A stretch of 64,000 nucleotides of DNA, taken from the NCBI RefSeq assembly GCF_018130385.1, contig NZ_JAFCLU010000002.1, positions 1 through 64,000 of the forward strand, in the 5' to 3' direction. Origin of the DNA: Bradyrhizobium sp. AUGA SZCCT0283. Its GTDB lineage: Bacteria; Pseudomonadota; Alphaproteobacteria; Rhizobiales; Xanthobacteraceae. This document shows, one piece after another, positions 53,911 through 64,000 of the stretch. Within the stretch, counting starts at the first letter, position 1, and every line of letters begins with the position of its first letter. The notes below the pieces were generated by a model. It was not told the DNA's origin. It worked only from the letters and a program-made list of their open reading frames with translations, and searched no databases. The translations under genes and the position numbers were made by a program.

Positions 53911-55248
53911 TCAATGAAGCTTGATCTGCGGCACGGTGCGGCGCGACATGAGCCGGCCGAGTGTGTCCAGAACTACCTTGACCCTACCATGCAGGGCGAC
54001 CTGGTGTATCTTGTAGAGCGATCGATACATTAACCACGCAAAGTAACCCTCGATCTGAAGATTCTTCCCGTTCCTGAAGCCCATGAGACTACCGATGGTG
54101 GCATACTTGCCTAGCGATACCAGCGAGCCAAAATCCCGGTAGAAGTACGGTTGTAGCGGTTTGTTTTCGAGCCGGCGGTTGATCTGCTTGAAGACATGGG
54201 ACGCCTGTTGGTGAGCCGCCTGGGCACGGGGCGGAACGGGCTGGCCAGAAGCAGAATTCAGGCAGCTTGCGCAGTCTCCGATCGCGAAAATGTCGGGATC
54301 CAAGGTGGCCTGAAGCGTTGGCAACACGACAAGCTGGTTGCTGCGCGAGACCTCGAGCCCATCGAGATCGCTGAGAAAATCAGGGCCCCTGACTCCCGCG
54401 GCCCAAACAACGAATTTCGAGGGAATGAGTTCCCCGGACTCCAGACGGACACCTTCACTGGATACTTCATTCACCTTGGCGCCAGTGCGAACATCGACAT
54501 CCAGTCCTTTCAAGAGCAGCGCGGTCGAATGTGACACACTCTCGGGAAGCGCTGGCAAGATCCGATCGGCGCCTTCCACAAGCGTAATACGAATATCCCT
54601 GGACGGATTGATCTTATCAAGACCATAGGCGACCACCGCTCGCGTGGTCTGGTGCAACTCAGCCGAAAGCTCTGTACCGGTGGCACCTGCACCGATGATC
54701 GTCACATGGAGCTGGCCGGGCTGGACGGGCTGCCCTTGCGTATGCGCGCGAAAGCACGCATTGACAATTTTTCGATTGAAGCGCGCCGCGTGTTCCGGGG
54801 TCTCGAGCATGATGGCATGCCTTCTGACGCCGGGCGTGCCGAAATCATTCGAAACGCTGCCCACCGCGATGACAAGCGTATCGTATGTGAAGGATCGTTT
54901 CGGTGTGATCTCCTCGCCCTCGTCATCAAACGTGGCCGCCAGATGAATTTCGCGGTTTTTGCGGTCGAGCCCGATCATCTCGCCAAAACGAAACCGAAAA
55001 TTGTGCCAGTGGGCGTGCGCGAGATAGTTGACCTCATGCTGCGCCGCATCCATGCTGCCGGCGGCGATTTCATGAAGCAAAGGCTTCCAGAGATGGGTGC
55101 GGGAACGCTCGACCAGCGTGACCCTCGCCTTGCCCTTGGCCGCCAGACGGTCGCCAAGACGCGTTACGAGCTCCAGTCCCCCGGCCCCTCCGCCTACGAC
55201 GACAATATGGTGCAGATCGCTCTCGCTGGACATCGCCATTGTTTCCAT
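53911..55248 (-). CDS. ndh: Type II NADH dehydrogenase (NDH-2)
   Basis: Single-subunit, non-proton-pumping NADH:quinone oxidoreductase, about 445 residues. FAD site HHIVVVGGGAGGLELVTRLG, NAD site VTIIGAGATGTELSAEL, and the FAD/quinone block IFAIGDCASCLN with PRAQAAHQQASHV. The C-terminal amphipathic region (FAWLMYRSLYKIHQ) anchors it to the membrane. ATG 55248 (or 55239) is used; the frame is open to 55338 but that part is unlike the family. Downstream of dctA. Confidence 0.92.
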   Translation of the reverse strand: METMAMSSESDLHHIVVVGGGAGGLELVTRLGDRLAAKGKARVTLVERSRTHLWKPLLHEIAAGSMDAAQHEVNYLAHAHWHNFRFRFGEMIGLDRKNREIHLAATFDDEGEEITPKRSFTYDTLVIAVGSVSNDFGTPGVRRHAIMLETPEHAARFNRKIVNACFRAHTQGQPVQPGQLHVTIIGAGATGTELSAELHQTTRAVVAYGLDKINPSRDIRITLVEGADRILPALPESVSHSTALLLKGLDVDVRTGAKVNEVSSEGVRLESGELIPSKFVVWAAGVRGPDFLSDLDGLEVSRSNQLVVLPTLQATLDPDIFAIGDCASCLNSASGQPVPPRAQAAHQQASHVFKQINRRLENKPLQPYFYRDFGSLVSLGKYATIGSLMGFRNGKNLQIEGYFAWLMYRSLYKIHQVALHGRVKVVLDTLGRLMSRRTVPQIKLH

Positions 55249-55337
55249 CCTCGGAGCCGGCAACCGGGCAGCACCATCAATCGCCTTGACGGGACAGGAT
55301 CTGGAGCTGACACCGGTTGCGGGTACGTCGCCGGGCA

Positions 55338-56681
55338 CTAGCCCGTGGTGAGCGCGGTCTCCAGATCAGCTGGATCGATCTGTTTACCGAGGTTCTTGTT
55401 TAGCGCAGTGCGATCGAGCTCACCTTCCCACCAAGCCACAACCACGCACGCGACACCATTGCCGCACAGATTTGTGAGAGCACGGCATTCGCTCATGAAC
55501 TTGTCGATCCCGAGAACGATGGCCATGCCGGGCACCAGGCGCGGATCGACCACGGCCAGCGTCGCCGCCAGAGTGATGAAGCCCGCGCCCGTAATGCCGG
55601 AGGCGCCCTTCGAGGTCAGCATGGCGACCAACAGGATGGTGATCTGCTGGCCCATGGTGAGATCGAAACCGAGCGCCTGCGCAATGAACAGGGTTGCGAG
55701 CGTCATATAGATATTGGTGCCGTCGAGATTGAACGAATAACCGGTCGGCACCACCAACCCCACCACCGACTTGGAACAGCCGAGCCGTTCGAGTTTCTCC
55801 ATCAGCGACGGAAGCGCGCTTTCCGAAGATGACGTGCCGAGCACGATCAGCAGCTCGTCCTTGATATAGACGAGGAACTTGAAGATCGAGAACCCGACCA
55901 TCTTTGCGATGATACCGAGCACCACGAACACGAACAGTGCCGCCGTGACATAGAAGGTCGCGATCAGCCCGATCAGGTTCAGGATCGCACCGGTCCCGAA
56001 CTTGCCGATGGTAAAGGCCATGGCGCCGAACGCACCGATTGGCGCTGCCTTCATCACGATGGCGATGACGCCGAACACCGCGTGCGCTGCATCATCGATA
56101 AAGGCACGGATCGTATGGCCGCGCTCGCCAAGTCCCATCAGGGCAAAGCCAAACAGAATCGAGAACAGCAGCACCTGCAGGATCTCCCCCTGGGCGAAGG
56201 CGCCGACCACCGTGTCGGGAATGATGTGCAGGAAGAAATCAACGCTCTTCTGGGCCTCGGCCTGCTTGGCGAAGCCGGCGACTTTCGCCGCATCAGCCAT
56301 GCCGCCGCCAAAGCCGGCGCCGGGACGCACCAGATTTCCGACGAGCAGTCCGATCACAAGCGCAAATGTCGAGACGATCTCGAAGTAGACCAGGGCCTTG
56401 ATGCCGATGCGGCCGACCTTCTTGGCATCCTGGATATGCGCAATGCCAGATACGACCGTGCAGAAGATGATCGGCGCGATCACCATCTTGATCAGTTTGA
56501 TGAAGCCATCGCCGAGCGCCTTGATCCAGTCATTCGTCGCATATGTCGGCTCAAGCCAGCCGAAAATCGCGCCGAGCAGGATCGCGATCAGCACCTGGAC
56601 ATAGAGAACTTTGTACCAGGGCTTTTTTTGCGAAACACCGCTGGTTGAAACATCGCTGGTAGTGCCGGCGTAACTCGTCAT
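55338..56681 (-). CDS. dctA: C4-dicarboxylate:cation symporter DctA
   Basis: A 447-residue DAACS-family carrier for succinate, fumarate and malate. Blocks: [20 protein letters not shown], serine-rich reentrant loop [49 protein letters not shown] and [22 protein letters not shown] 56681 has GAGGGAG upstream. Lies 22 bases after maeB, so uptake and malic enzyme are likely co-expressed. Confidence 0.95.
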   Translation of the reverse strand: MTSYAGTTSDVSTSGVSQKKPWYKVLYVQVLIAILLGAIFGWLEPTYATNDWIKALGDGFIKLIKMVIAPIIFCTVVSGIAHIQDAKKVGRIGIKALVYFEIVSTFALVIGLLVGNLVRPGAGFGGGMADAAKVAGFAKQAEAQKSVDFFLHIIPDTVVGAFAQGEILQVLLFSILFGFALMGLGERGHTIRAFIDDAAHAVFGVIAIVMKAAPIGAFGAMAFTIGKFGTGAILNLIGLIATFYVTAALFVFVVLGIIAKMVGFSIFKFLVYIKDELLIVLGTSSSESALPSLMEKLERLGCSKSVVGLVVPTGYSFNLDGTNIYMTLATLFIAQALGFDLTMGQQITILLVAMLTSKGASGITGAGFITLAATLAVVDPRLVPGMAIVLGIDKFMSECRALTNLCGNGVACVVVAWWEGELDRTALNKNLGKQIDPADLETALTTG

Positions 56682-56703
56682 AACGATCTCCCTCAATTTT
56701 GAA

Positions 56704-58977
<2,274 letters not shown>

Positions 58978-59045
58978 TGCTATTTCCCCTCTTTGAATTT
59001 CGGACAGTTCTCTGTCTTCTGGCGCTCACACCTGCCGGCGAGGCG

Positions 59046-60758
59046 CTATTTCTTCCTTGGCATGTAAAGATCCGTGATGGTTCCCTCGAAGGCCTCCGCG
59101 GCCATCCCGATTGTTTCAGACAGCGTCGGATGAGGATGAATGGTGAGGCCGATGTCGGCGGCATCGGCGCCCATTTCGATCGCGAGCGCGGCCTCGGCGA
59201 TCAGATCGCCTGCCGAAGGCCCAACGATGCCGCAGCCGATAATCCGTTCGTGTTCCTCGTCGAACAGGACCTTGGTGATGCCTTCATCCCGGCCGAGCGA
59301 CAGCGAGCGTCCGCTCGCCGCCCAGGGGAAAGCACCCTTGCCGTACTTGATACCTTTGGCCTTGGCTTCGATCTCGGTGAGGCCAACCCAGGCCACTTCG
59401 GGATCGGTATAGGCAACCGACGGAATCACTTTCGCATCGAAGACGCTCTTGTGGCCTGCCGCTACCTCGGCCGCGACCTTGGCTTCGTGCACCGCCTTGT
59501 GGGCAAGCATCGGCTGGCCCACCACGTCGCCGATGGCAAAAATATGCGAAACGTTGGTGCGCATCTGCTTGTCGACCGCGATAAAGCCGCGTTCGTCGAC
59601 CGCGACGCCGGCAGCCTCCGCGCCAATCATCTTGCCGTTCGGACGACGGCCGACGGCGACGAGCAGACGATCGAACATATCATTCGAAGTGCCGGCTGGC
59701 CCTTCAAAAGTAACATCAAGGCCTTCCGCACCTGCTTTAACCGCTGTCACTTTGGTCTTCAGCAGGATCTTCTCATAACGCTTGCCGATCCGCTTCATCA
59801 GGGGTGTCACGATATCCTTGTCGGCGCCGGGGATGATCTGATCCATCAATTCAACGACCGTGACCTTGACGCCGAGCGCATGATAGACCGTCGCCATTTC
59901 GAGCCCGATAATGCCGCCCCCGAGTACCAGCAGCCGCTCCGGCAGCCCGTTGAGTTCAAGCGCGCCGGTTGAATCGATCACGCGTGGGTCGTCGTGCGGG
60001 ATGAAAGGCAGCGTCACCGGTTCGGAGCCGCAGGCAATGATCGCCTGGTCGAACGAAATTATCTTGCCACCCTCACTCGTCTGAACCTGCACCGACTTGG
60101 GCGAAGCAAACTTCGCAACGCCGGTGACCACCGTGACCTTGCGCTGTTTGGCTAGGCCCGACAGCCCGCCCGTCAGCTTCCTGATGATGCCGTCTTTCCA
60201 GCCGCGCAGTTTGTCGATGTCAACCGAAGGCGCCGCGAAGGAAACACCGTGATCGCCCATCTCCCTGGTTTCGTCGATTACCTTGGCTGCATGCAGAAGG
60301 GCTTTCGATGGAATGCAGCCGACGTTCAGGCAGACCCCACCGAGCGTCGGGCCCTTGTCGACCAGCACCACCTTCTTGCCGAGATCGGCGGCCCGGAACG
60401 CCGCCGAATAGCCGCCCGGGCCCGCGCCGATCACAAGCACCTCGGCATGGAGATCGCCCTTTGCCGGCGAAGGCGGAGTCGAGGCCGCCGGCGAAGCAGC
60501 CGCCGGGGCTGCGCTTGTGGCCGCCGCACCGGCGAACGTCGCAATCACCGTGCCAGCGCTCACCTTGTCGCCGATCTTGATCCTGACTTCACCGATGGTC
60601 CCGGCCGCAGGCGCCGGAACGTCCAGCGTCGCCTTGTCGGATTCAAGCGTAATGAGCGTGTCTTCAGCCGCAATAATCTGTCCCGGCTTCACGTGCACCT
60701 CGATGACGGGGACATCCTTGAAGTCACCGATATCGGGCACCTTGATCGTATCAGTCAT
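59046..60758 (-). CDS. lpd: Dihydrolipoamide dehydrogenase (E3) with an N-terminal lipoyl domain
   Basis: A 570-residue E3 of the PDH complex. Residues 1-80 form a lipoyl domain (LITLESDKATLDVPAPAAG, Lys lipoylated), then an Ala/Pro linker, then the FAD domain with disulfide GGVCLNVGCIPSKALL, NAD site LLVLGGGIIGLEMATVY and the catalytic HPHPTLSETIG. ATG 60758 has GGGAGAG upstream. 23 bases after aceF; 68 before maeB. Confidence 0.95.
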   Translation of the reverse strand: MTDTIKVPDIGDFKDVPVIEVHVKPGQIIAAEDTLITLESDKATLDVPAPAAGTIGEVRIKIGDKVSAGTVIATFAGAAATSAAPAAASPAASTPPSPAKGDLHAEVLVIGAGPGGYSAAFRAADLGKKVVLVDKGPTLGGVCLNVGCIPSKALLHAAKVIDETREMGDHGVSFAAPSVDIDKLRGWKDGIIRKLTGGLSGLAKQRKVTVVTGVAKFASPKSVQVQTSEGGKIISFDQAIIACGSEPVTLPFIPHDDPRVIDSTGALELNGLPERLLVLGGGIIGLEMATVYHALGVKVTVVELMDQIIPGADKDIVTPLMKRIGKRYEKILLKTKVTAVKAGAEGLDVTFEGPAGTSNDMFDRLLVAVGRRPNGKMIGAEAAGVAVDERGFIAVDKQMRTNVSHIFAIGDVVGQPMLAHKAVHEAKVAAEVAAGHKSVFDAKVIPSVAYTDPEVAWVGLTEIEAKAKGIKYGKGAFPWAASGRSLSLGRDEGITKVLFDEEHERIIGCGIVGPSAGDLIAEAALAIEMGADAADIGLTIHPHPTLSETIGMAAEAFEGTITDLYMPRKK

Positions 60759-60781
60759 CGTCTCTCTCCCGTTCCTGTCCG

Positions 60782-62056
60782 TCAGAGGACGAGTCGCCGC
60801 ACATCTTCGAGAACTGTCGCGAGATGCCGGGCGAAGCGGGCGGCCGCGGCGCCATCGATCACGCGATGATCGTAGGAAAGGCAGAGCGGCAACATCAGCC
60901 GCGGCACGAAGCTTTCGCCATTCCACACCGGCGCCATTTTGGAGCGTACGACACCGAGAATTGCGACCTCAGGCGCATTGACGATTGGCGTGAAGGCGCT
61001 ACCCCCGATACCGCCAAGCGATGAAATCGTGAACGTCGCGCCCTGCATTTCCGCCGGCGTCAGTTTGCCGTCGCGCGCCTTGGCCGAGATGTCGCCGAGT
61101 TCGCGGCAGATCTCGATAATGCCCTTACGATCAACATCCTTCACGACCGGGACGACCAGGCCTTCCGGCGTATCGACCGCGATGCCGATGTTGTAGAACT
61201 TCTTGTAGACGAGAGCGTCCTTCTCCGGGGTGAGCGAGCTGTTGAAGTCGGGAAACGCCTTCAATGCATTGACCGATGCCTTCATCAGGAACGGCAGAAG
61301 CGAGACGCGGTAAGGTTTCTTCTTGTCGGCCTTGCCGGCATCGTCGAGTTCCTTGCGATACTTCTCGATCTCCGAAATATCCGCATCGTCGTTGTGGGTG
61401 ACGTGTGGAATGTTAAGCCACGCCCGATGCAGGAACGGTCCCGAGATGCGCTTGATGCGCACCATCGGCCTGATCTCGACCGGGCCGAACTTCGAGAAGT
61501 CGACGGCGGGAATTTCGGGGATACCCATGCCGCCCGCAGGCGCGCCGGCGGACGAGCCCTTGGCTCCGCCGCCGAGCGAGGCTTTCAGGTCTTCCTTGGT
61601 GACACGGCCCTTCTCGCCCGTTCCCTTGATCGCGTTGAGATCGATATCGAGTTCGCGCGCCAGACGACGGATCGCCGGGCTCGCATGCGCGCCCGAAAAA
61701 TCCGCGATTGCCGGACCACCGGACTTCTGTGGTGCGGGTGCGGCACCTGGAGGTGGTTCGGCCGCTTCCTGCTGATGCATCACGGCGGGAGCAGCTTGCG
61801 CCGCCGAAGGCACGTCACCGCCTTCAAGACGGACGATCAGCTTGTCCTTGCCGACGCGGTCGCCGACCTTCACCAGCACTTCCTTGACTGTGCCTGCAGA
61901 TGGCGACGGCACTTCCATCGATGCCTTGTCAGATTCCAGAGTCAGCAGCGGATCGTCGATCTTGACGACGTCGCCGGGCTTGACCGCAATCTCGATGATC
62001 GGCACGTCCTTGAAGTCGCCGATATCCGGTACCGTCACATCAACAATGTTGGTCAA
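60782..62056 (-). CDS. aceF: Dihydrolipoamide acetyltransferase (PDH E2)
   Basis: A 424-residue E2. One lipoyl domain (LLTLESDKASMEVPSPSAG), peripheral-subunit-binding domain (SPAIRRLARELDIDLNAIKG), and catalytic domain ending in CLSYDHRVIDGAAAARF with the active His. The start is TTG 62056, chosen because GGGGAGG lies 5 bases upstream and it gives the standard TNIVDVTVPDIGDF opening; no ATG fits. Confidence 0.93.
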   Translation of the reverse strand: MTNIVDVTVPDIGDFKDVPIIEIAVKPGDVVKIDDPLLTLESDKASMEVPSPSAGTVKEVLVKVGDRVGKDKLIVRLEGGDVPSAAQAAPAVMHQQEAAEPPPGAAPAPQKSGGPAIADFSGAHASPAIRRLARELDIDLNAIKGTGEKGRVTKEDLKASLGGGAKGSSAGAPAGGMGIPEIPAVDFSKFGPVEIRPMVRIKRISGPFLHRAWLNIPHVTHNDDADISEIEKYRKELDDAGKADKKKPYRVSLLPFLMKASVNALKAFPDFNSSLTPEKDALVYKKFYNIGIAVDTPEGLVVPVVKDVDRKGIIEICRELGDISAKARDGKLTPAEMQGATFTISSLGGIGGSAFTPIVNAPEVAILGVVRSKMAPVWNGESFVPRLMLPLCLSYDHRVIDGAAAARFARHLATVLEDVRRLVL

Positions 62057-62135
62057 ATCAACCTCCCCTGGACTCCCATGCGCGACGCTTTGGCCTGCGG
62101 CATTTTTCTGATGAACGAAGCGAGTGTGACCGGTC

Positions 62136-64000
62136 TCAGACCGTTGCCGGATTTGGCTTGTCGGAATCGATGCCGTATTTGCGGAGCGCGTCGGCAACGA
62201 CCGAGGCCGGGACAGTTCCTTCCTCGGACAGCGCCTTCAGCGCGGCGACGACGACATGGAAGCGGTCGACCTCGAAGAAGCTGCGCAGTTTTCGCCTGTA
62301 GTCGGATCGGCCAAAGCCATCGGTCCCCAGCACCCGATAGCGACCTGGAACAAACGGCCGGATCTGGTCGGCGAGCAGCTTCATGTAGTCGGTTGACGCA
62401 ATGACGGGACCGCTGGCCTTGACGAGACAGGTCTCGACATGAGAGCGCTTGGGCGTCGCGGTCGGGTGCAGCATGTTCCAGCGATCGACGTCGAGACCGT
62501 CGCGGCGCAGCTCCATGAAACTGGTTACGCTCCAGATGTCGGAGGCGATACCGAAGTCGTCCGCCAGCAACGCAGCGCCTGCTTCCACTTCCCGGAGAAT
62601 GGCCCCCGAGCCAAGCAACTGAACGCGCGCCGCCTTCTTCTTCGTCTCCGTGGACCTTAACTTGTACATGCCCTTGCGGATGCCTTCCTCGGCACCTTCA
62701 GGCATATCTCCATGCGGATAATTCTCGTTCAATGTCGTAATGTAATAGAAGACATCTTCATTCTCGCCATACATGCGGCGCAACCCATCCTGAACGATGA
62801 CGGCGAGTTCATAGGAATAGGTCGGGTCATAGCAAACACAGTTCGGAATGGTTGCCGCGATGAGGTGGCTGTGGCCATCCTCGTGCTGAAGCCCCTCGCC
62901 GTTCAGCGTGGTTCGGCCTGACGTGCCGCCGATCAGGAAGCCGCGAGCGCGCGTGTCTCCGGCCGCCCAGGCCAGATCGCCGACGCGCTGAAAGCCGAAC
63001 ATCGAATAATAGATGTAGAACGGGATCACTGGCGTATTCGACGTCGAATAGGACGTCGCGGCGGCGATCCAGGAGGCCATGGCGCCGGCCTCGTTGATTC
63101 CCTCCTGAAGAATCTGACCCGTCTTGTCCTCGCGATAGAACATCATCTGATCGGCATCCTGAGGCCGATAGAGCTGTCCCACCTGTGAGAAGATTCCGAA
63201 CTGACGGAACATGCCCTCCATGCCGAATGTGCGGCTCTCATCCGGAACAATGGGAACGATGCGTTTTCCGATCTCCTTGTCACGCAGCAGCGTATTGAGA
63301 ATGCGCACAAAGGCCATCGTGGTGGAAATCTCGCGGCCTTCCGTCGACTTCAGTTGCGGGGCAAATGCCGACAACGGCGGAATCGCAATCGGCGTGGATT
63401 TGCGACGGCGCGCGGGCAAGTGTCCGCCAAGCGCCGCACGTCGCTCGGCGAGGTATTTCATTTCGGGCGAATCGACGGGCAGACGGACGAACGGCACGTC
63501 CTTCAGCGCTTCGTCGGAGACCGGAATCTGGAACCTGTCCCGGAATTGGCGAAGGGCCTCCTCGTTCATCTTTTTGGCTTGATGCGAGATCATCTGGCCT
63601 TCGCCGGATTCGCCCATGCCATAGCCCTTGACCGTCTTTGCCAGAATGACCGTCGGCTGCCCCTTGTGCTCGGACGCAGCCTTGTAAGCGGCGTAAACCT
63701 TCAAGGGATCGTGACCTCCACGGGTCATTCCCCAGATTTCGTCGTCGCTCATATGAGCGACCATGCTTTTCAGTTCGGGATATTTTCCGAAGAAGTGTTC
63801 GCGGACGTAAGCGCCGTTTTTCGATTTGTAGTCCTGGTATTCACCGTCGACGCACTCCTCCATGCGCTTTCTGAGAATGCCCGTGACGTCGGCGGCCAGC
63901 AACTGATCCCAGCCCGAGCCCCACAGCACCTTGATGACGTTCCAGCCGGCGCCGCGGAAATCGGCTTCCAGTTCCTGCACGATCTTGCCGTTGCCGCGCA
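62136..64000 (-). CDS. aceE: Pyruvate dehydrogenase E1 (AceE), partial at the window edge
   Basis: The C-terminal 620 or so residues of the homodimeric PDH E1 (full length about 890). Blocks: VIKVLWGSGWDQLLAADVTG, MTRGGHDPLKVYAAYKAASE, IVPIVPDESRTFGMEGMFRQ and LKALSEEGTVPASVVADALR. The frame is open through 64000 (reading RGNGKIVQELEADF), so the start lies beyond the window; the GTG at 63980 is internal. 79 bases before aceF. Confidence 0.95.
   Translation of the reverse strand, partial: RGNGKIVQELEADFRGAGWNVIKVLWGSGWDQLLAADVTGILRKRMEECVDGEYQDYKSKNGAYVREHFFGKYPELKSMVAHMSDDEIWGMTRGGHDPLKVYAAYKAASEHKGQPTVILAKTVKGYGMGESGEGQMISHQAKKMNEEALRQFRDRFQIPVSDEALKDVPFVRLPVDSPEMKYLAERRAALGGHLPARRRKSTPIAIPPLSAFAPQLKSTEGREISTTMAFVRILNTLLRDKEIGKRIVPIVPDESRTFGMEGMFRQFGIFSQVGQLYRPQDADQMMFYREDKTGQILQEGINEAGAMASWIAAATSYSTSNTPVIPFYIYYSMFGFQRVGDLAWAAGDTRARGFLIGGTSGRTTLNGEGLQHEDGHSHLIAATIPNCVCYDPTYSYELAVIVQDGLRRMYGENEDVFYYITTLNENYPHGDMPEGAEEGIRKGMYKLRSTETKKKAARVQLLGSGAILREVEAGAALLADDFGIASDIWSVTSFMELRRDGLDVDRWNMLHPTATPKRSHVETCLVKASGPVIASTDYMKLLADQIRPFVPGRYRVLGTDGFGRSDYRRKLRSFFEVDRFHVVVAALKALSEEGTVPASVVADALRKYGIDSDKPNPATV

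Overview
The window reads as chromosomal DNA of a high-GC alphaproteobacterium of the Bradyrhizobium / Nitrobacteraceae type. That call rests on recognised family content and style: a Ku gene set among small rhizobial-type hypothetical genes, a complete Sox core, PHB genes, Liv-type transporters, DctA/DctBD-like genes and a PDH complex whose E3 carries a lipoyl domain. No rRNA, tRNA or CRISPR array was recognised.

Layout. (1) 0-13.6 kb: accessory and cell-wall region with a class A penicillin-binding protein, a secreted hypothetical protein, many small hypothetical genes, a Crp/Fnr regulator, Ku (non-homologous end joining) and a UvrD-like helicase. (2) 13.6-16.9 kb: a RIT (recombinase-in-trio) element. 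Two tyrosine recombinases are intact and the first is broken by a frameshift and an amber stop. It abuts the first codons of a rhodanese gene whose remainder is missing. (3) 17.0-28.4 kb: thiosulfate oxidation cluster: a BigR/SqrR-like repressor, soxDCBZY on one strand, soxAX divergent, soxV(-W) with an apparent 11-bp frameshifting deletion, soxS, a second ArsR-type regulator and two YeeE/YedE (SoxT-like) transporters. (4) 28.5-34.8 kb: gene remnants (LysR, SDR, SHOCT-like, alpha/beta hydrolase, PQQ-type dehydrogenase) around an intact DUF302 gene, a P-type H+-ATPase and a universal stress protein. Two FNR/FixK-like boxes lie here. (5) 34.7-42.7 kb: a Liv-type ABC transporter, an IclR regulator and a two-component flavin monooxygenase (HpaBC-like), tied together by matching paired palindromes in front of both divergent units. 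(6) 42.9-64 kb: lipA; phaA-phaB-cydA-cydB-phaC on the plus strand; and, on the minus strand, aceE-aceF-lpd-maeB-dctA-ndh followed by a DctB/DctD-like two-component system.

How the genes fit together. Region 6 lays out one carbon and redox route: C4-dicarboxylate uptake (DctA), malic enzyme (pyruvate and NADPH), PDH plus lipoate (acetyl-CoA and NADH), PhaA/PhaB/PhaC (NADPH used to make PHB), with NDH-2 and a bd-type quinol oxidase as a low-coupling outlet for NADH. A close match to the sigma-54 -24/-12 promoter with an upstream inverted repeat lies before phaA, and the facing operon encodes a sigma-54 activator with a GAFTGA motif. The Sox cluster would feed electrons from thiosulfate into respiration, but its SoxV step looks broken in this sequence.

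A recurring oddity is single-base loss: several otherwise recognisable non-core genes carry one or two -1 frameshifts, several in or beside short base runs. This is either real decay or a sequence-quality problem, and reads are needed to tell.
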